64,000 nt of DNA from Jannaschia formosa (GTDB lineage: Bacteria; Pseudomonadota; Alphaproteobacteria; Rhodobacterales; Rhodobacteraceae): positions 153,193 to 217,192 of the forward strand of contig NZ_QPLJ01000006.1 in the NCBI RefSeq assembly GCF_003340555.1, written 5' to 3'. Shown piece after piece: positions 16,850 to 24,160 of the stretch; within the stretch, counting starts at the first letter, position 1; each line of letters opens with the position of its first letter. Below the pieces are notes generated by a model, which did no database searches, had not been told where the DNA came from, and was given only the letters and a program-made list of their open reading frames with translations. The translations under genes were made by a program, and so were the position numbers.

Positions 16850-18517
16850 ATGACAACCGACAGCCCAGACGGCCAGAGACTGGCCAAGGTCATCGCCCGC
16901 GCCGGGCTCGCCTCGCGCCGCGATGCCGAGCGCATGATCGAGGAAGGGCGCGTCCAGGTGAACGGCAAGCCGGTCGACAGCCCGGCCCTGAACATCGGCC
17001 CCCGCGACCGCGTGACGGTGGACGGCGCCCCCCTTCCGCAGGCCGAGGGCGCGCGGCTCTGGCTCTACCACAAGCCTGCCGGGCTGGTGACGACCGAACG
17101 CGACGAAAAGGACCGGAAGACGGTCTTCGACGCCCTGCGCGAGCGGCTGGGCCGGGTGCTGTCCGTCGGGCGGCTCGACCTGACCTCCGAGGGGCTGTTG
17201 CTGCTGACGAATGACGGCGATCTGAAGCGGCGGCTGGAACTGCCCGAGACGGGCTGGCTGCGCCGCTACCGGGTGCGGGTGAACGGCACGCCGGACGAGG
17301 CCGCGCTGCAACGCCTGCGCGACGGGATCGAGGTCGACGGCGAGCGCTTCGGCGAGATGCAGGTCGCGCTCGACCGGCAGCAGGGCGCGAATGCCTGGCT
17401 GACCGTCGGCCTGCGCGAGGGCCGCAACCGCGAGGTGCGCCGTGCCGCCGAGGCGGTGGGGCTGGTTGTGAACCGGCTGATCCGGGTCAGCTATGGGCCG
17501 TTCCAGCTGGGCAAGCTGGCGCCCGGAGAGGTCGAGGAGGTCAGGCCGCGGGTGCTTCGCGACCAGCTGGGCCAGCTCTTCGACGGGGAATTCGCCGAGG
17601 CGAAGCGCGAGGAGGCCCCGAGGCCCCCGCGCCACGAGGGAGACAGGCTGATGGATCACGGACGCGGCAAGCCGGGCGGCAAGGCCCCCCGGGGCCCGAA
17701 GGGCAAGACCGGCCCCGCTCCGCGCGCGGACAAGGCGGGCGCCCGCCCGGACAAGCCGCGCACGTCCAAGCCGCCATTCACGCGCAACGACGGCGAGGCG
17801 CTCGGCCACGGTCGGCGGGACGATGCCGACCGGCCCCGCCGGGGCGAGGGCAAGCCGCGCGGAGACCGTCCGGCGCGTGCGGGCGACGGCCCGCGCCGCG
17901 AGGGAAAGCCCTTCGGCGACAAACCCCGTGGAGACCGGCCGAGGCGCGACGACGACCGGCCCGACCGCGAGGGCAAGCGTTTCGGCGACAAGCCGCGCCG
18001 CGCCGAGGGCGACAAGCCTTGGGGCGACAAGCCGAGGGGCGAGCGGCCTCGGCGCGAGGGCGAGAATGCGTCGCGCCGAGAGGGGAAGCCCTTCGGGGAC
18101 CGGCCGAGGCGATCCGAGGGCGGGAAGCCCTTCGGGGACAAACCGCGCCGCGCCGAGGGGGACAAGGCCGTCGGAGACAGGCCGCGTAGGAGCGAAGGCG
18201 GCAAGCCCTTCGGGGACAAGCCGCGTCGGTCCGAGAGCGGCAAGCCCTTCGGGGACAGACCGCGCCGCACGGAAGGCGGCAAGCCTTTCGGAGACAAGCC
18301 GCGCCGGAGCGAAGGACCGACGGCCGAGGGCAGCGCCCCCGGCGCGCGGACCCGCGACCCGGAGGCGCCGCGCCTGACCAAGACGGAACGGAAGGCCGCG
18401 ATGCGGGCCGACACCTCGGTCTCGCTTCGCAAGGGCGGCCAGCGCGGCCGCGGCATCTCCAAGCCGAAGCCTGCGGGCGGCAAGCCCTACACCAAGCCGA
18501 CGAAGCCCAAGGGATAG
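16850..18517 (+). CDS. RluB/RsuA-family rRNA pseudouridine synthase with long basic repetitive tail
   Basis: 555 residues. An S4 RNA-binding domain occupies residues 9-60 (RLAKVIARAGLASRRDAERMI). The catalytic domain follows with Asp110 in VGRLDLTSEGLLLL and ends near 240. The remaining 310 residues are a Lys/Arg/Gly/Asp/Pro-rich, disordered tail built of GKPFGDKPRRSEG-like units. The core matches 23S rRNA U2605-type synthases (RluB); the tail probably binds RNA non-specifically. Similar but shorter basic tails are common in alphaproteobacterial homologues. Confidence 0.9.
   Translation: MTTDSPDGQRLAKVIARAGLASRRDAERMIEEGRVQVNGKPVDSPALNIGPRDRVTVDGAPLPQAEGARLWLYHKPAGLVTTERDEKDRKTVFDALRERLGRVLSVGRLDLTSEGLLLLTNDGDLKRRLELPETGWLRRYRVRVNGTPDEAALQRLRDGIEVDGERFGEMQVALDRQQGANAWLTVGLREGRNREVRRAAEAVGLVVNRLIRVSYGPFQLGKLAPGEVEEVRPRVLRDQLGQLFDGEFAEAKREEAPRPPRHEGDRLMDHGRGKPGGKAPRGPKGKTGPAPRADKAGARPDKPRTSKPPFTRNDGEALGHGRRDDADRPRRGEGKPRGDRPARAGDGPRREGKPFGDKPRGDRPRRDDDRPDREGKRFGDKPRRAEGDKPWGDKPRGERPRREGENASRREGKPFGDRPRRSEGGKPFGDKPRRAEGDKAVGDRPRRSEGGKPFGDKPRRSESGKPFGDRPRRTEGGKPFGDKPRRSEGPTAEGSAPGARTRDPEAPRLTKTERKAAMRADTSVSLRKGGQRGRGISKPKPAGGKPYTKPTKPKG
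17903..18318 (+). repeat. Degenerate tandem repeat in the pseudouridine synthase tail
   Basis: About ten units of 13-16 codons, consensus G-K-P-F-G-D-K/R-P-R-R-S/A-E-G. The later units (18100-18315) are the most alike. The DNA repeats as well as the protein, for example aagcccttcggggaca recurs several times, which suggests recent unit duplication. Confidence 0.85.
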
Positions 18518-18693
18518 GAGGAGGATACTCCCCCTACTTCCCCCTCCGGTATCGACCATTCCGCGATCTTCTCGCGGATCATCCTACAGGTCCGCGCCGT
18601 GTTGGCGGCAAGCAGCCCGGCGAAGCGCTCGGTGTCCGTCAGGATCGGGATCATATCAGCCGGGCCCTGCGGGTTGTGGTCGCCCAGCGCCAT
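18487..18693 (-). CDS. Possible reading frame in line with the small exported peptide, after a TGA
   Basis: A 68-codon frame beginning with ATG at 18693. It lies in exactly the same frame as the upstream exported peptide gene, separated only by its TGA and two codons. Third positions are mostly G or C until about position 18545 and then lose coding character, and the end overlaps the 3' end of the convergent pseudouridine synthase gene. No clear ribosome site is seen. It may be the second half of one gene broken by a nonsense change, a coupled gene, or chance. No family is recognised. Confidence 0.25.
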   Translation of the reverse strand: MALGDHNPQGPADMIPILTDTERFAGLLAANTARTCRMIREKIAEWSIPEGEVGGVSSSYPLGFVGLV

Positions 18694-18699
18694 CCGGAA

Positions 18700-18840
18700 T
18701 CACGTCTCGTGGGACCAGTAATGCACGGGCAGGTCCTTCACATCCTCCACCACGACAGGCGGGGGCGCCTCCGGGACCGGACAGACCTCCGCCGCCGCGG
18801 GCGCCGCCAGCGCCAGTAGCAGGAGGAGCGCCGACCTCAG
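18700..18840 (-). CDS. Tiny exported peptide, probable CTG start overlapping yciB
   Basis: 46 residues: a textbook signal peptide (RSALLLLLALAAPAAA, cleavage after AAA near residue 17) and a 29-residue mature part rich in Pro/Val with one Cys, ending DLPVHYWSHET. No ATG, GTG or TTG is in frame at the right place. The CTG at 18840 overlaps the yciB stop (CTGA), and GAGGA lies 9 nt upstream, so a rare CTG start with translational coupling is the best reading. See also the in-frame continuation after its TGA. Confidence 0.4.
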   Translation of the reverse strand: MRSALLLLLALAAPAAAEVCPVPEAPPPVVVEDVKDLPVHYWSHET

Positions 18841-19439
18841 GTCGCGTCGTCCTCGAGCGCGTGGCGCTTCATCAGCCCCGCCTGCGAGATGAAGAAGGCG
18901 AACATCGCGCCGGGCAGCGCGAAGGTCTCGAAGGTCACCCAGAACTCGGTCGTCTGCGTGCGCCAGACCAGCTCGTTTGCCGCGGCCGAGGCGACGAAAA
19001 ACCAGGCCATCCGCCGCGTCAGGATCATCCAGCCCGCCCGGTCCATCGGGATCGCCTCCGACAGGACCATCGACAGCAGCGACTTGCCGCGCCAGAGCCC
19101 GGCGAAGAGGATGCCGCCGAGGATCAGGTTGATGATCGTCGGCTTGACCTTCAGGAACCGCTCGTCGTTGAGCCAGACGGTCAGGCCTCCGAACACGATC
19201 ACCAGCACGGCGGTCAGCACCTGCATCGGCGACAGCTTCCCCGTCAGCCGCCAGAGCACCGCCATGGAGGCGAGGATGACCGGGATGAAGATCGCCGTGA
19301 CCGCGATGAAGCCATCGTAGGCGACGCCGCCCACGGTGAATGTCTCGTCCTTGAGCCACAGATAGGCGACGAAAAAACCCAGCACGGGGCCCAGTTCCAG
19401 CGTGGACTTGAGCCAGGGGGCGACGGTTCGGTCTGACAT
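18837..19439 (-). CDS. yciB: Inner-membrane-spanning protein YciB (septation protein A / IspZ family)
   Basis: A 200-residue protein with five to six membrane helices. The opening LKSTLELGPVLGFFVAYL and the later ANELVWRTQTTEFWVTFETFALPGAMFAFF are the hallmark segments of YciB/IspZ, linked to cell-envelope maintenance and septation. GGTGAGGAG lies just upstream of the ATG at 19439, favouring it over an in-frame ATG 15 nt earlier. It follows the DMT gene by 33 nt on the same strand. Confidence 0.92.
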   Translation of the reverse strand: MSDRTVAPWLKSTLELGPVLGFFVAYLWLKDETFTVGGVAYDGFIAVTAIFIPVILASMAVLWRLTGKLSPMQVLTAVLVIVFGGLTVWLNDERFLKVKPTIINLILGGILFAGLWRGKSLLSMVLSEAIPMDRAGWMILTRRMAWFFVASAAANELVWRTQTTEFWVTFETFALPGAMFAFFISQAGLMKRHALEDDAT

Positions 19440-19472
19440 CGGCGGTCTCCTCACCGGGCGGAGATAGCGACC

Positions 19473-20312
19473 CTAGCCGCCCATTTCCACCACCACCGCG
19501 CCCAGCGCGATGAGGGACATGAGCAAGATCCGCCGCGGCCCCACGCTCTCCTTCAGCCACAGCCAGCCGATCAGGGCGGCGAAGACCGTCGAAGTCTCCC
19601 GCAGGACCGCCGCCTCGCCCACGTCGTCGAGCCGCGTCGCCATCATCACGCAGCCGAAGGAGCCGAAGGCGATCAGGGCGCCCAACAGGCCCAGCCGGAC
19701 CATCCCCCGGTCGGGCCGGCGCCACCTGCCCCGCGCCCAGGCGATCACCGGGAAGTCGATGGAGGTCAGAAAGAAGAACCACGCGAGGAAGGTGAAGGGG
19801 TTCTCGACCGCCCGGATGCCGTAGGCGTCCCAGGTCGTGTAGACCGCAACCGACAGCCCGGTCAGCACGGCGAGCCCCAGCGCCGGCACCAGCGTCTCGC
19901 GCGCGACCGTCACCTTGGCCATGTTGTAGATCGACAGGCCGAACAGCCCCGCGACCAGCAGCCCGACGCCCAGCCACTGGAATCGGGTGAAGTGCTCGCC
20001 GAAGATCGCCCCCGCCCCCAGCACCGTGAACAGCGGCCCCGTCCCCCGTACCACGGGGTAGACGACCGTATAGGCGCCCCGGACATAGGTCATCGCCATC
20101 AGCACCTTGTAGACGAAGTGGATGACGACCATGCCCGCCATCACCCACCACAGCTCCAGCGGCGGCCAGGGCACGGCGAAGAGCGCGATCGGCGTCGACA
20201 GCACGAAGATGCCGGAATCGATCACCGTCCGCGAGGTCCACGGATCGTAGCGCCCCTTCTGCAACGCCCCGAAGACGGCATGCAGCAGGGCGGCCGACAG
20301 CGCCAGGGTCAT
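19473..20312 (-). CDS. EamA/DMT-family transporter
   Basis: A 279-residue membrane protein with about nine to ten helices. It has a duplicated EamA pattern: YVRGAYTVVYPVVRGTGPLFT in the first half and VLRETSTVFAALIGWLWLKESVGPRR at the end of the second, both typical of the family. The substrate is unknown. The start is the ATG before LALSAALLHAVFGALQKG, where membrane character begins; no strong ribosome site is seen. It probably heads an operon with yciB. Confidence 0.8.
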   Translation of the reverse strand: MTLALSAALLHAVFGALQKGRYDPWTSRTVIDSGIFVLSTPIALFAVPWPPLELWWVMAGMVVIHFVYKVLMAMTYVRGAYTVVYPVVRGTGPLFTVLGAGAIFGEHFTRFQWLGVGLLVAGLFGLSIYNMAKVTVARETLVPALGLAVLTGLSVAVYTTWDAYGIRAVENPFTFLAWFFFLTSIDFPVIAWARGRWRRPDRGMVRLGLLGALIAFGSFGCVMMATRLDDVGEAAVLRETSTVFAALIGWLWLKESVGPRRILLMSLIALGAVVVEMGG

Positions 20313-20423
20313 CGCCAGCCTGTGGCCGGCCTCGGTGCCCTCGACGGCCGCGACCCAGTCGATCAAGACGGGAACCCCGCCGCGGAAGACGCGTTGTGAC
20401 CAGAACGCCGCAAACCGTGCAAC

Positions 20424-20972
20424 ATGCTTCAGACCATCCTCGACGAACTCAACGGCACCTTCCCGCAGGTCTCGCCCGTCATCTCCGGCACACGGCTCGT
20501 TACCGCGATGGTGCTCGGCGGCATCGTCGGCTTCGAGCGCGAGATCGGCGGCAAGCCCGCCGGTCTGCGGACGCATATGCTGGTCTCGCTCGCGGCCTGC
20601 CTGTTCATCGTCGTCGGACAGCAGCTCGGCGCGGTCGACTTCGGCTCCGACGTGGACAAGCGCGTCGACCCCCTGCGCCTGATCGAGGCGGTGACGGCGG
20701 GGGTCGCGTTCCTTGCCGCTGGAATCATCTTCACTGCCGGAGGGAGGGTCCGCAACATCACCACCGGAGCGTCGATGTGGCTGGCGGGCGCCATCGGGCT
20801 CGCCTGCGGCGCGGGGCAGATCCCGCTCGCCGCGATGGCGACGGTCCTGGTGGTCGTCGTCATCGTCTGCCTGCGCTGGATCGAGCAGCGCATGGGGACC
20901 CATAGCCGGAGCGACGAGATACCACCTTCAAGCGAGGAGCTCGAAGACCGGGGCGGTCGCCGCGAGGGTTGA
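20424..20972 (+). CDS. MgtC/SapB family membrane protein
   Basis: A 182-residue protein. The N-terminal half matches MgtC/SapB: TRLVTAMVLGGIVGFEREIGGKPAGLRTHMLVSLAACLFIVVG, then GVAFLAAGIIFTAGGRVRNITTGASMWLAGAIGLACGAGQ. Five hydrophobic segments are visible and the tail is hydrophilic. It lacks the long C-terminal ACT-like domain of Salmonella MgtC, so it is the short form, whose role is less clear. It is divergent from the DMT gene, and its 3' end overlaps the convergent gene at 20928. Confidence 0.88.
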   Translation: MLQTILDELNGTFPQVSPVISGTRLVTAMVLGGIVGFEREIGGKPAGLRTHMLVSLAACLFIVVGQQLGAVDFGSDVDKRVDPLRLIEAVTAGVAFLAAGIIFTAGGRVRNITTGASMWLAGAIGLACGAGQIPLAAMATVLVVVVIVCLRWIEQRMGTHSRSDEIPPSSEELEDRGGRREG

Positions 20973-21359
20973 CGCCAAAACCGGCGCATGGGCCGCGCCG
21001 ACATAGACCAGCGCCTCCTCCTCCCCCGCCCAGCCGCGCACCAGCGCCCGGACCATCCGCTCCTCCAGGCCGGTCTCGCGGTATTCCGCCCGCACGGCCA
21101 GCGCGTCGATCATCGCCGCCGGGAGGTCGGGCCGCCCGCGCGGGCTGAGCCGGGCGCGCAGCAGGTCGTCGCGCAGCACGACCAGCGCCGCCTGGCCCAC
21201 CAGCAGGTCGCGGTCCCGCGCCCAGATTGCGGAATGTCCGGCGAAACCCTCGGGGCAGGCGTCGCGCGGCAAGGCGCCGGAGGCGCGCAGGAACCCATCC
21301 CGCTCGGCCTCGTCCACCGGGAACAGGTCGTCCCCCAGACGCAGCAGATCCTCAATCAC
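20928..21359 (-). CDS. Hypothetical protein
   Basis: A 143-residue soluble protein. VRAEYRETGLEERMVRALVRGWAGEEEALVYVGAA in the second half hints at an acetyltransferase-like (GNAT) helix-strand arrangement, but the motif is too weak to name. The GTG at 21359 is preferred (GAGGG 7 nt upstream); a TTG at 21392 would add 11 residues. The last 45 nt overlap the convergent MgtC-family gene. It lies 123 bp downstream of ftsY on the same strand. Confidence 0.55.
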   Translation of the reverse strand: MIEDLLRLGDDLFPVDEAERDGFLRASGALPRDACPEGFAGHSAIWARDRDLLVGQAALVVLRDDLLRARLSPRGRPDLPAAMIDALAVRAEYRETGLEERMVRALVRGWAGEEEALVYVGAAHAPVLASTLAATAPVFELLA

Positions 21360-21400
21360 CGCGGGCCCTCGATCATCAGGACTATCGGCCAACTGCTTCT

Positions 21401-21425
21401 TCCCTCCGGGAATTTCCCGGGGGGA
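21401..21425 (-). terminator. Hairpin between ftsY and the next gene
   Basis: Arms TCCCTCCGGGA and TCCCGGGGGGA (one wobble) with a 3-nt loop, 58 nt after the ftsY stop. No U-run follows on the minus strand, so it may attenuate rather than end the ftsY transcript. Confidence 0.35.
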
Positions 21426-21482
21426 GTCGGCGAAACCGGCGGCGGGCAGCGCCCGCCTGCCCCCCTCGCCACGAAGCCTCGC

Positions 21483-22670
21483 TCAGCCATCGGCGCCCAC
21501 CAGCGCGGCGGCGAACTCCTCGGGGTCGAAGGCGTCGAGGTCGTCGATCTGCTCGCCCACCCCGATCGCATGGATCGGCAACCCGAAGCGGTCGGCCAGG
21601 GCCACCAGCACGCCACCCTTGGCGGTCCCGTCCAGCTTGGTCATCACCAGTCCCGACACGTCCGACAATTTCCGGAAGACCTCCACCTGGTTCAGAGCGT
21701 TCTGCCCGGTCGTGGCGTCCAGCACCAGCAGCGTGTTGTGGGGCGCGGTCGGGTCCTTCTTGCGGATGACGCGGACGATCTTGGCCAGCTCCTCCATCAG
21801 GTCGGAGCGGTTCTGCAGTCGTCCGGCCGTATCGATCAGCAGAAGGTCCGCCCCCTCCCGCTCGGCGCGGGTCATGGCGTCGAAGGCAAGCGAGGCGGGG
21901 TCGGAACCTTCGGGCGCGGTCATCACCGGCACGCCCGCCCGCTCGCCCCAGACCTGAAGCTGCTCGACCGCGGCGGCGCGGAAGGTGTCGCCCGCGGCGA
22001 TGACGACCGACTTCCCGGCCGCGCGGAACTGCGAGGCGAGCTTGCCGATCGTCGTCGTCTTGCCCGAGCCGTTGACGCCCACCACCAGCACGACCTGCGG
22101 GCGCTGCGCGGTCAGCGGCATGGGGCGGGCGACAGGCTCCATGATCCGGGCGATCTCGGAGGCGAGAAGGCTCTTGATCTCGGGCACCGACAGGCGGCGA
22201 CCCATGCGGCCCTCGGCCAGGTTCGCGGTGACGCGCAGGGCGGTGTCCACGCCCATGTCCGAGGCGATCAGCAGCTCCTCGAGCTGCTCCAGCATCTCGT
22301 CGTCCAGCACCCGGCGCGGGACGTCCACGGCGGGCTTGCGGCCCATGAGGCGGTCCAGCAGGCCGGGCCGCGCGGCCTCTGCCGCGGGCTCGGGCGGCGG
22401 GGTCGGGCGGGGATCCGGCGCGCGCTCCTCCTGCGGGACCGTCTTCGGCGCGGGCGGCGCGGCGGGCATGCGCGGCGGGGGAGAGGGTTCGACCGCCGGC
22501 ATCGGGGGCGGCACCGGGGCGGGTTCGGGCGCAGGGGCCGGGTCCGGCGCGGGGGCCGGGTCCGGCGCGGCGGAGGTCTCCGCACCCTCCTCGACGATGG
22601 CGTCGAGCCCCTGCTCCAGCTTCGAGGAGGACCGCGTCAGCCGGTCCTTTAGCTTCTTGAAGAACGACAT
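21483..22670 (-). CDS. ftsY: Signal recognition particle receptor FtsY
   Basis: A 395-residue SRP GTPase that receives ribosome-nascent-chain/SRP complexes at the membrane. Residues about 35-110 are an acidic Pro/Ala/Glu-rich linker typical of FtsY. The NG domain follows, with the P-loop GVNGSGKTTT near 198-207, DTFRAAAVEQLQVW, DTAGRLQNRSDLMEEL, and TKLDGTAKGG near 345. The closing IGVGEQIDDLDAFDPEEFA is the family's C-terminal signature. Confidence 0.97.
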   Translation of the reverse strand: MSFFKKLKDRLTRSSSKLEQGLDAIVEEGAETSAAPDPAPAPDPAPAPEPAPVPPPMPAVEPSPPPRMPAAPPAPKTVPQEERAPDPRPTPPPEPAAEAARPGLLDRLMGRKPAVDVPRRVLDDEMLEQLEELLIASDMGVDTALRVTANLAEGRMGRRLSVPEIKSLLASEIARIMEPVARPMPLTAQRPQVVLVVGVNGSGKTTTIGKLASQFRAAGKSVVIAAGDTFRAAAVEQLQVWGERAGVPVMTAPEGSDPASLAFDAMTRAEREGADLLLIDTAGRLQNRSDLMEELAKIVRVIRKKDPTAPHNTLLVLDATTGQNALNQVEVFRKLSDVSGLVMTKLDGTAKGGVLVALADRFGLPIHAIGVGEQIDDLDAFDPEEFAAALVGADG

Positions 22671-22779
22671 GGCGCTTCCCCTTTCCCCCGTGACCTAATG
22701 CCCCGCCGCGCCGGGGGAAAGGCCGGGCGCGGCGCGGGGGCGGCTTGACAGCGGCGTGGACCCGTCCGACCGTCCGGCC

Positions 22780-23667
22780 ATGTGGCGCATGCTTCTCTTT
22801 CTGACCGCCCTCGCCCTGCCCGCCGCCGCCGAGGACGTTCCGGAGCGCTTCTGCTCCGACGGCATCGACGCGCCGCGGCACTGCATCCGCACCGCCGAGG
22901 AACATTTCGCGCAGGACCTCTGCACTCAGATCGAGGCCGAGGCCAGGATGCATGACCTGCCCCCCGGCTTCCTCGCCCGCCTTCTCTGGCAGGAGAGCCG
23001 GTTCGACTCGAACGCCGTCAGCCCGATGCGCGCCCGCGGCATCGCGCAGTTCATCGACAGCACGGCGCGGCTGCGCAGGCTGAAGAACCCGTTCAACCCG
23101 GCCGAGGCCGTCGCCCGCTCCGCCGAGTATCTGGGAGAGATGGCGCGGCGCTACGGCAGCCTCGGGCTTGCGGCGATCGGCTACAACGGCGGCGAGCGGC
23201 GGGCCGAGGGCTGGCTCGCCGGGACCGGCGGGCTGGCGCGCGAGACGCGGGACTACGTCCTCATCGTCACCGGTCATTCCGCCGAGGCCTGGCGCGACGG
23301 CCCGCCCGAGGACGTGGACTATGCGCTCGACGGCGAGATGCCCTTCCGCGAGGCCTGCATCGCGATGGCGGCCGAGCGGCGGGTCACGCCGCTCGCCCCT
23401 CCGCCGCCGCAAATCGCGCCCTGGGGCGCGCAGGTCGCCTTCGGCACCACCCGCAGCGCTGCCCACGCCGCCTGGACCCGCCTGCGCCCCGCCTGCCGCA
23501 GCGCGGCGCCCGAGGAGCGGCTGGACTACGTGCCTGTGCGCCGCAGGGGTCCCGGCGACCGCATCTACCTGATGTTGCGGGTCGGTGCCGACACGCGCGC
23601 CGAGGCGGAACAGGTGTGCCGTGCCGTCTCGCGCGCGGGATGCCCCTGCCGCGCGTTCAGGAACTGA
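22780..23667 (+). CDS. Lytic transglycosylase (SLT domain)
   Basis: A 295-residue exported enzyme that cuts the glycan backbone of peptidoglycan. The signal peptide is WRMLLFLTALALPAAA. The SLT domain has the catalytic Glu72 in LLWQESRFDSNAVSPMRARGIAQFI, then AIGYNGGERR. The C-terminal 80 residues contain several Cys and a SPOR-like beta pattern (RIYLMLRVGADTRAEAEQVC). Starts at 22756 and 22789 are also possible; 22780 was chosen as the first residue of the signal peptide. Confidence 0.85.
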   Translation: MWRMLLFLTALALPAAAEDVPERFCSDGIDAPRHCIRTAEEHFAQDLCTQIEAEARMHDLPPGFLARLLWQESRFDSNAVSPMRARGIAQFIDSTARLRRLKNPFNPAEAVARSAEYLGEMARRYGSLGLAAIGYNGGERRAEGWLAGTGGLARETRDYVLIVTGHSAEAWRDGPPEDVDYALDGEMPFREACIAMAAERRVTPLAPPPPQIAPWGAQVAFGTTRSAAHAAWTRLRPACRSAAPEERLDYVPVRRRGPGDRIYLMLRVGADTRAEAEQVCRAVSRAGCPCRAFRN

Positions 23668-23723
23668 CGCCGCGGCTTATGCCGTCGAAGCGTCGGAGGA
23701 TGTCCTCAAATCAGGACGGATCT

Positions 23724-23761
23724 GAAAGATCCCGAGAGGGCGAAGCCCGGCGGGATCTTTC
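23724..23761 (+). terminator. Long hairpin after the transglycosylase gene
   Basis: GAAAGATCCCG (23724-23734) pairs perfectly with CGGGATCTTTC (23751-23761). Inside, GGGC-GAA-GCCC (23738-23748) makes a second stem. It lies 57 nt past the stop. Termination is likely; because the palindrome ends in AAAG/CTTT it may work in both directions. Confidence 0.6.
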
Positions 23762-24160
23762 CCGATCAACCTTGTCGTCCGCCGCGTTAACCTTTCGCTA
23801 ACCATTTTGCGGTCAGGTGGCAGGGCGTCGAGGTCCTTTGCACCGGGGCCGGGCGTCAACGACCGGCCCGCCCGGCCGTCGGGGCCCCATCACCCGGCGG
23901 CACAGGGCGGGTCGGCCCCCAAAGGGGGCGGCCGCGCCGGGCAAGGATGGCGGCTCGGTCGTCGCCCTACTTTATGGCCAATGACTTCGGACGTGTCTGA
24001 CCTGGTCTCTGCCGTCTTCGCTTCCGCCCGTTCCGGCGGGCCTGACCCGGCGAACTGCTGGACGTGCCTTCCCGGCTTCCAGCAGGCAGAGCTTGGCTGA
24101 GCCTGAAGGTCGGAGATCTGCGGCGGCGGGTTCGATGGCCGCCACGGCTCCGCGACGGGT
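23762..24160. other. Gene-free stretch with one CtrA-like site
   Basis: No convincing gene is seen in these 399 bases. TTAA-N7-CTAA at 23787-23801 is one base off the CtrA full-site pattern TTAA-N7-TTAA. A weak plus-strand frame (about 23980-24100) has no family resemblance and no ribosome site. This is where the large formate dehydrogenase subunit would be expected to follow the gene at 24161; no trace of it is visible. Confidence 0.4.

Noticed and set aside
18700-18702. TGA as a selenocysteine codon
   Set aside because: Selenophosphate genes are in the window, but mnmH explains them. No clear SECIS hairpin with the usual loop follows, and no selA/selB is visible. Kept only as one option in the finding.
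23807-24100. A 97-codon plus-strand frame after the transglycosylase gene
   Set aside because: TTG start, no ribosome site, Pro/Gly/Arg-rich start with no family resemblance, and it crosses low-complexity DNA.
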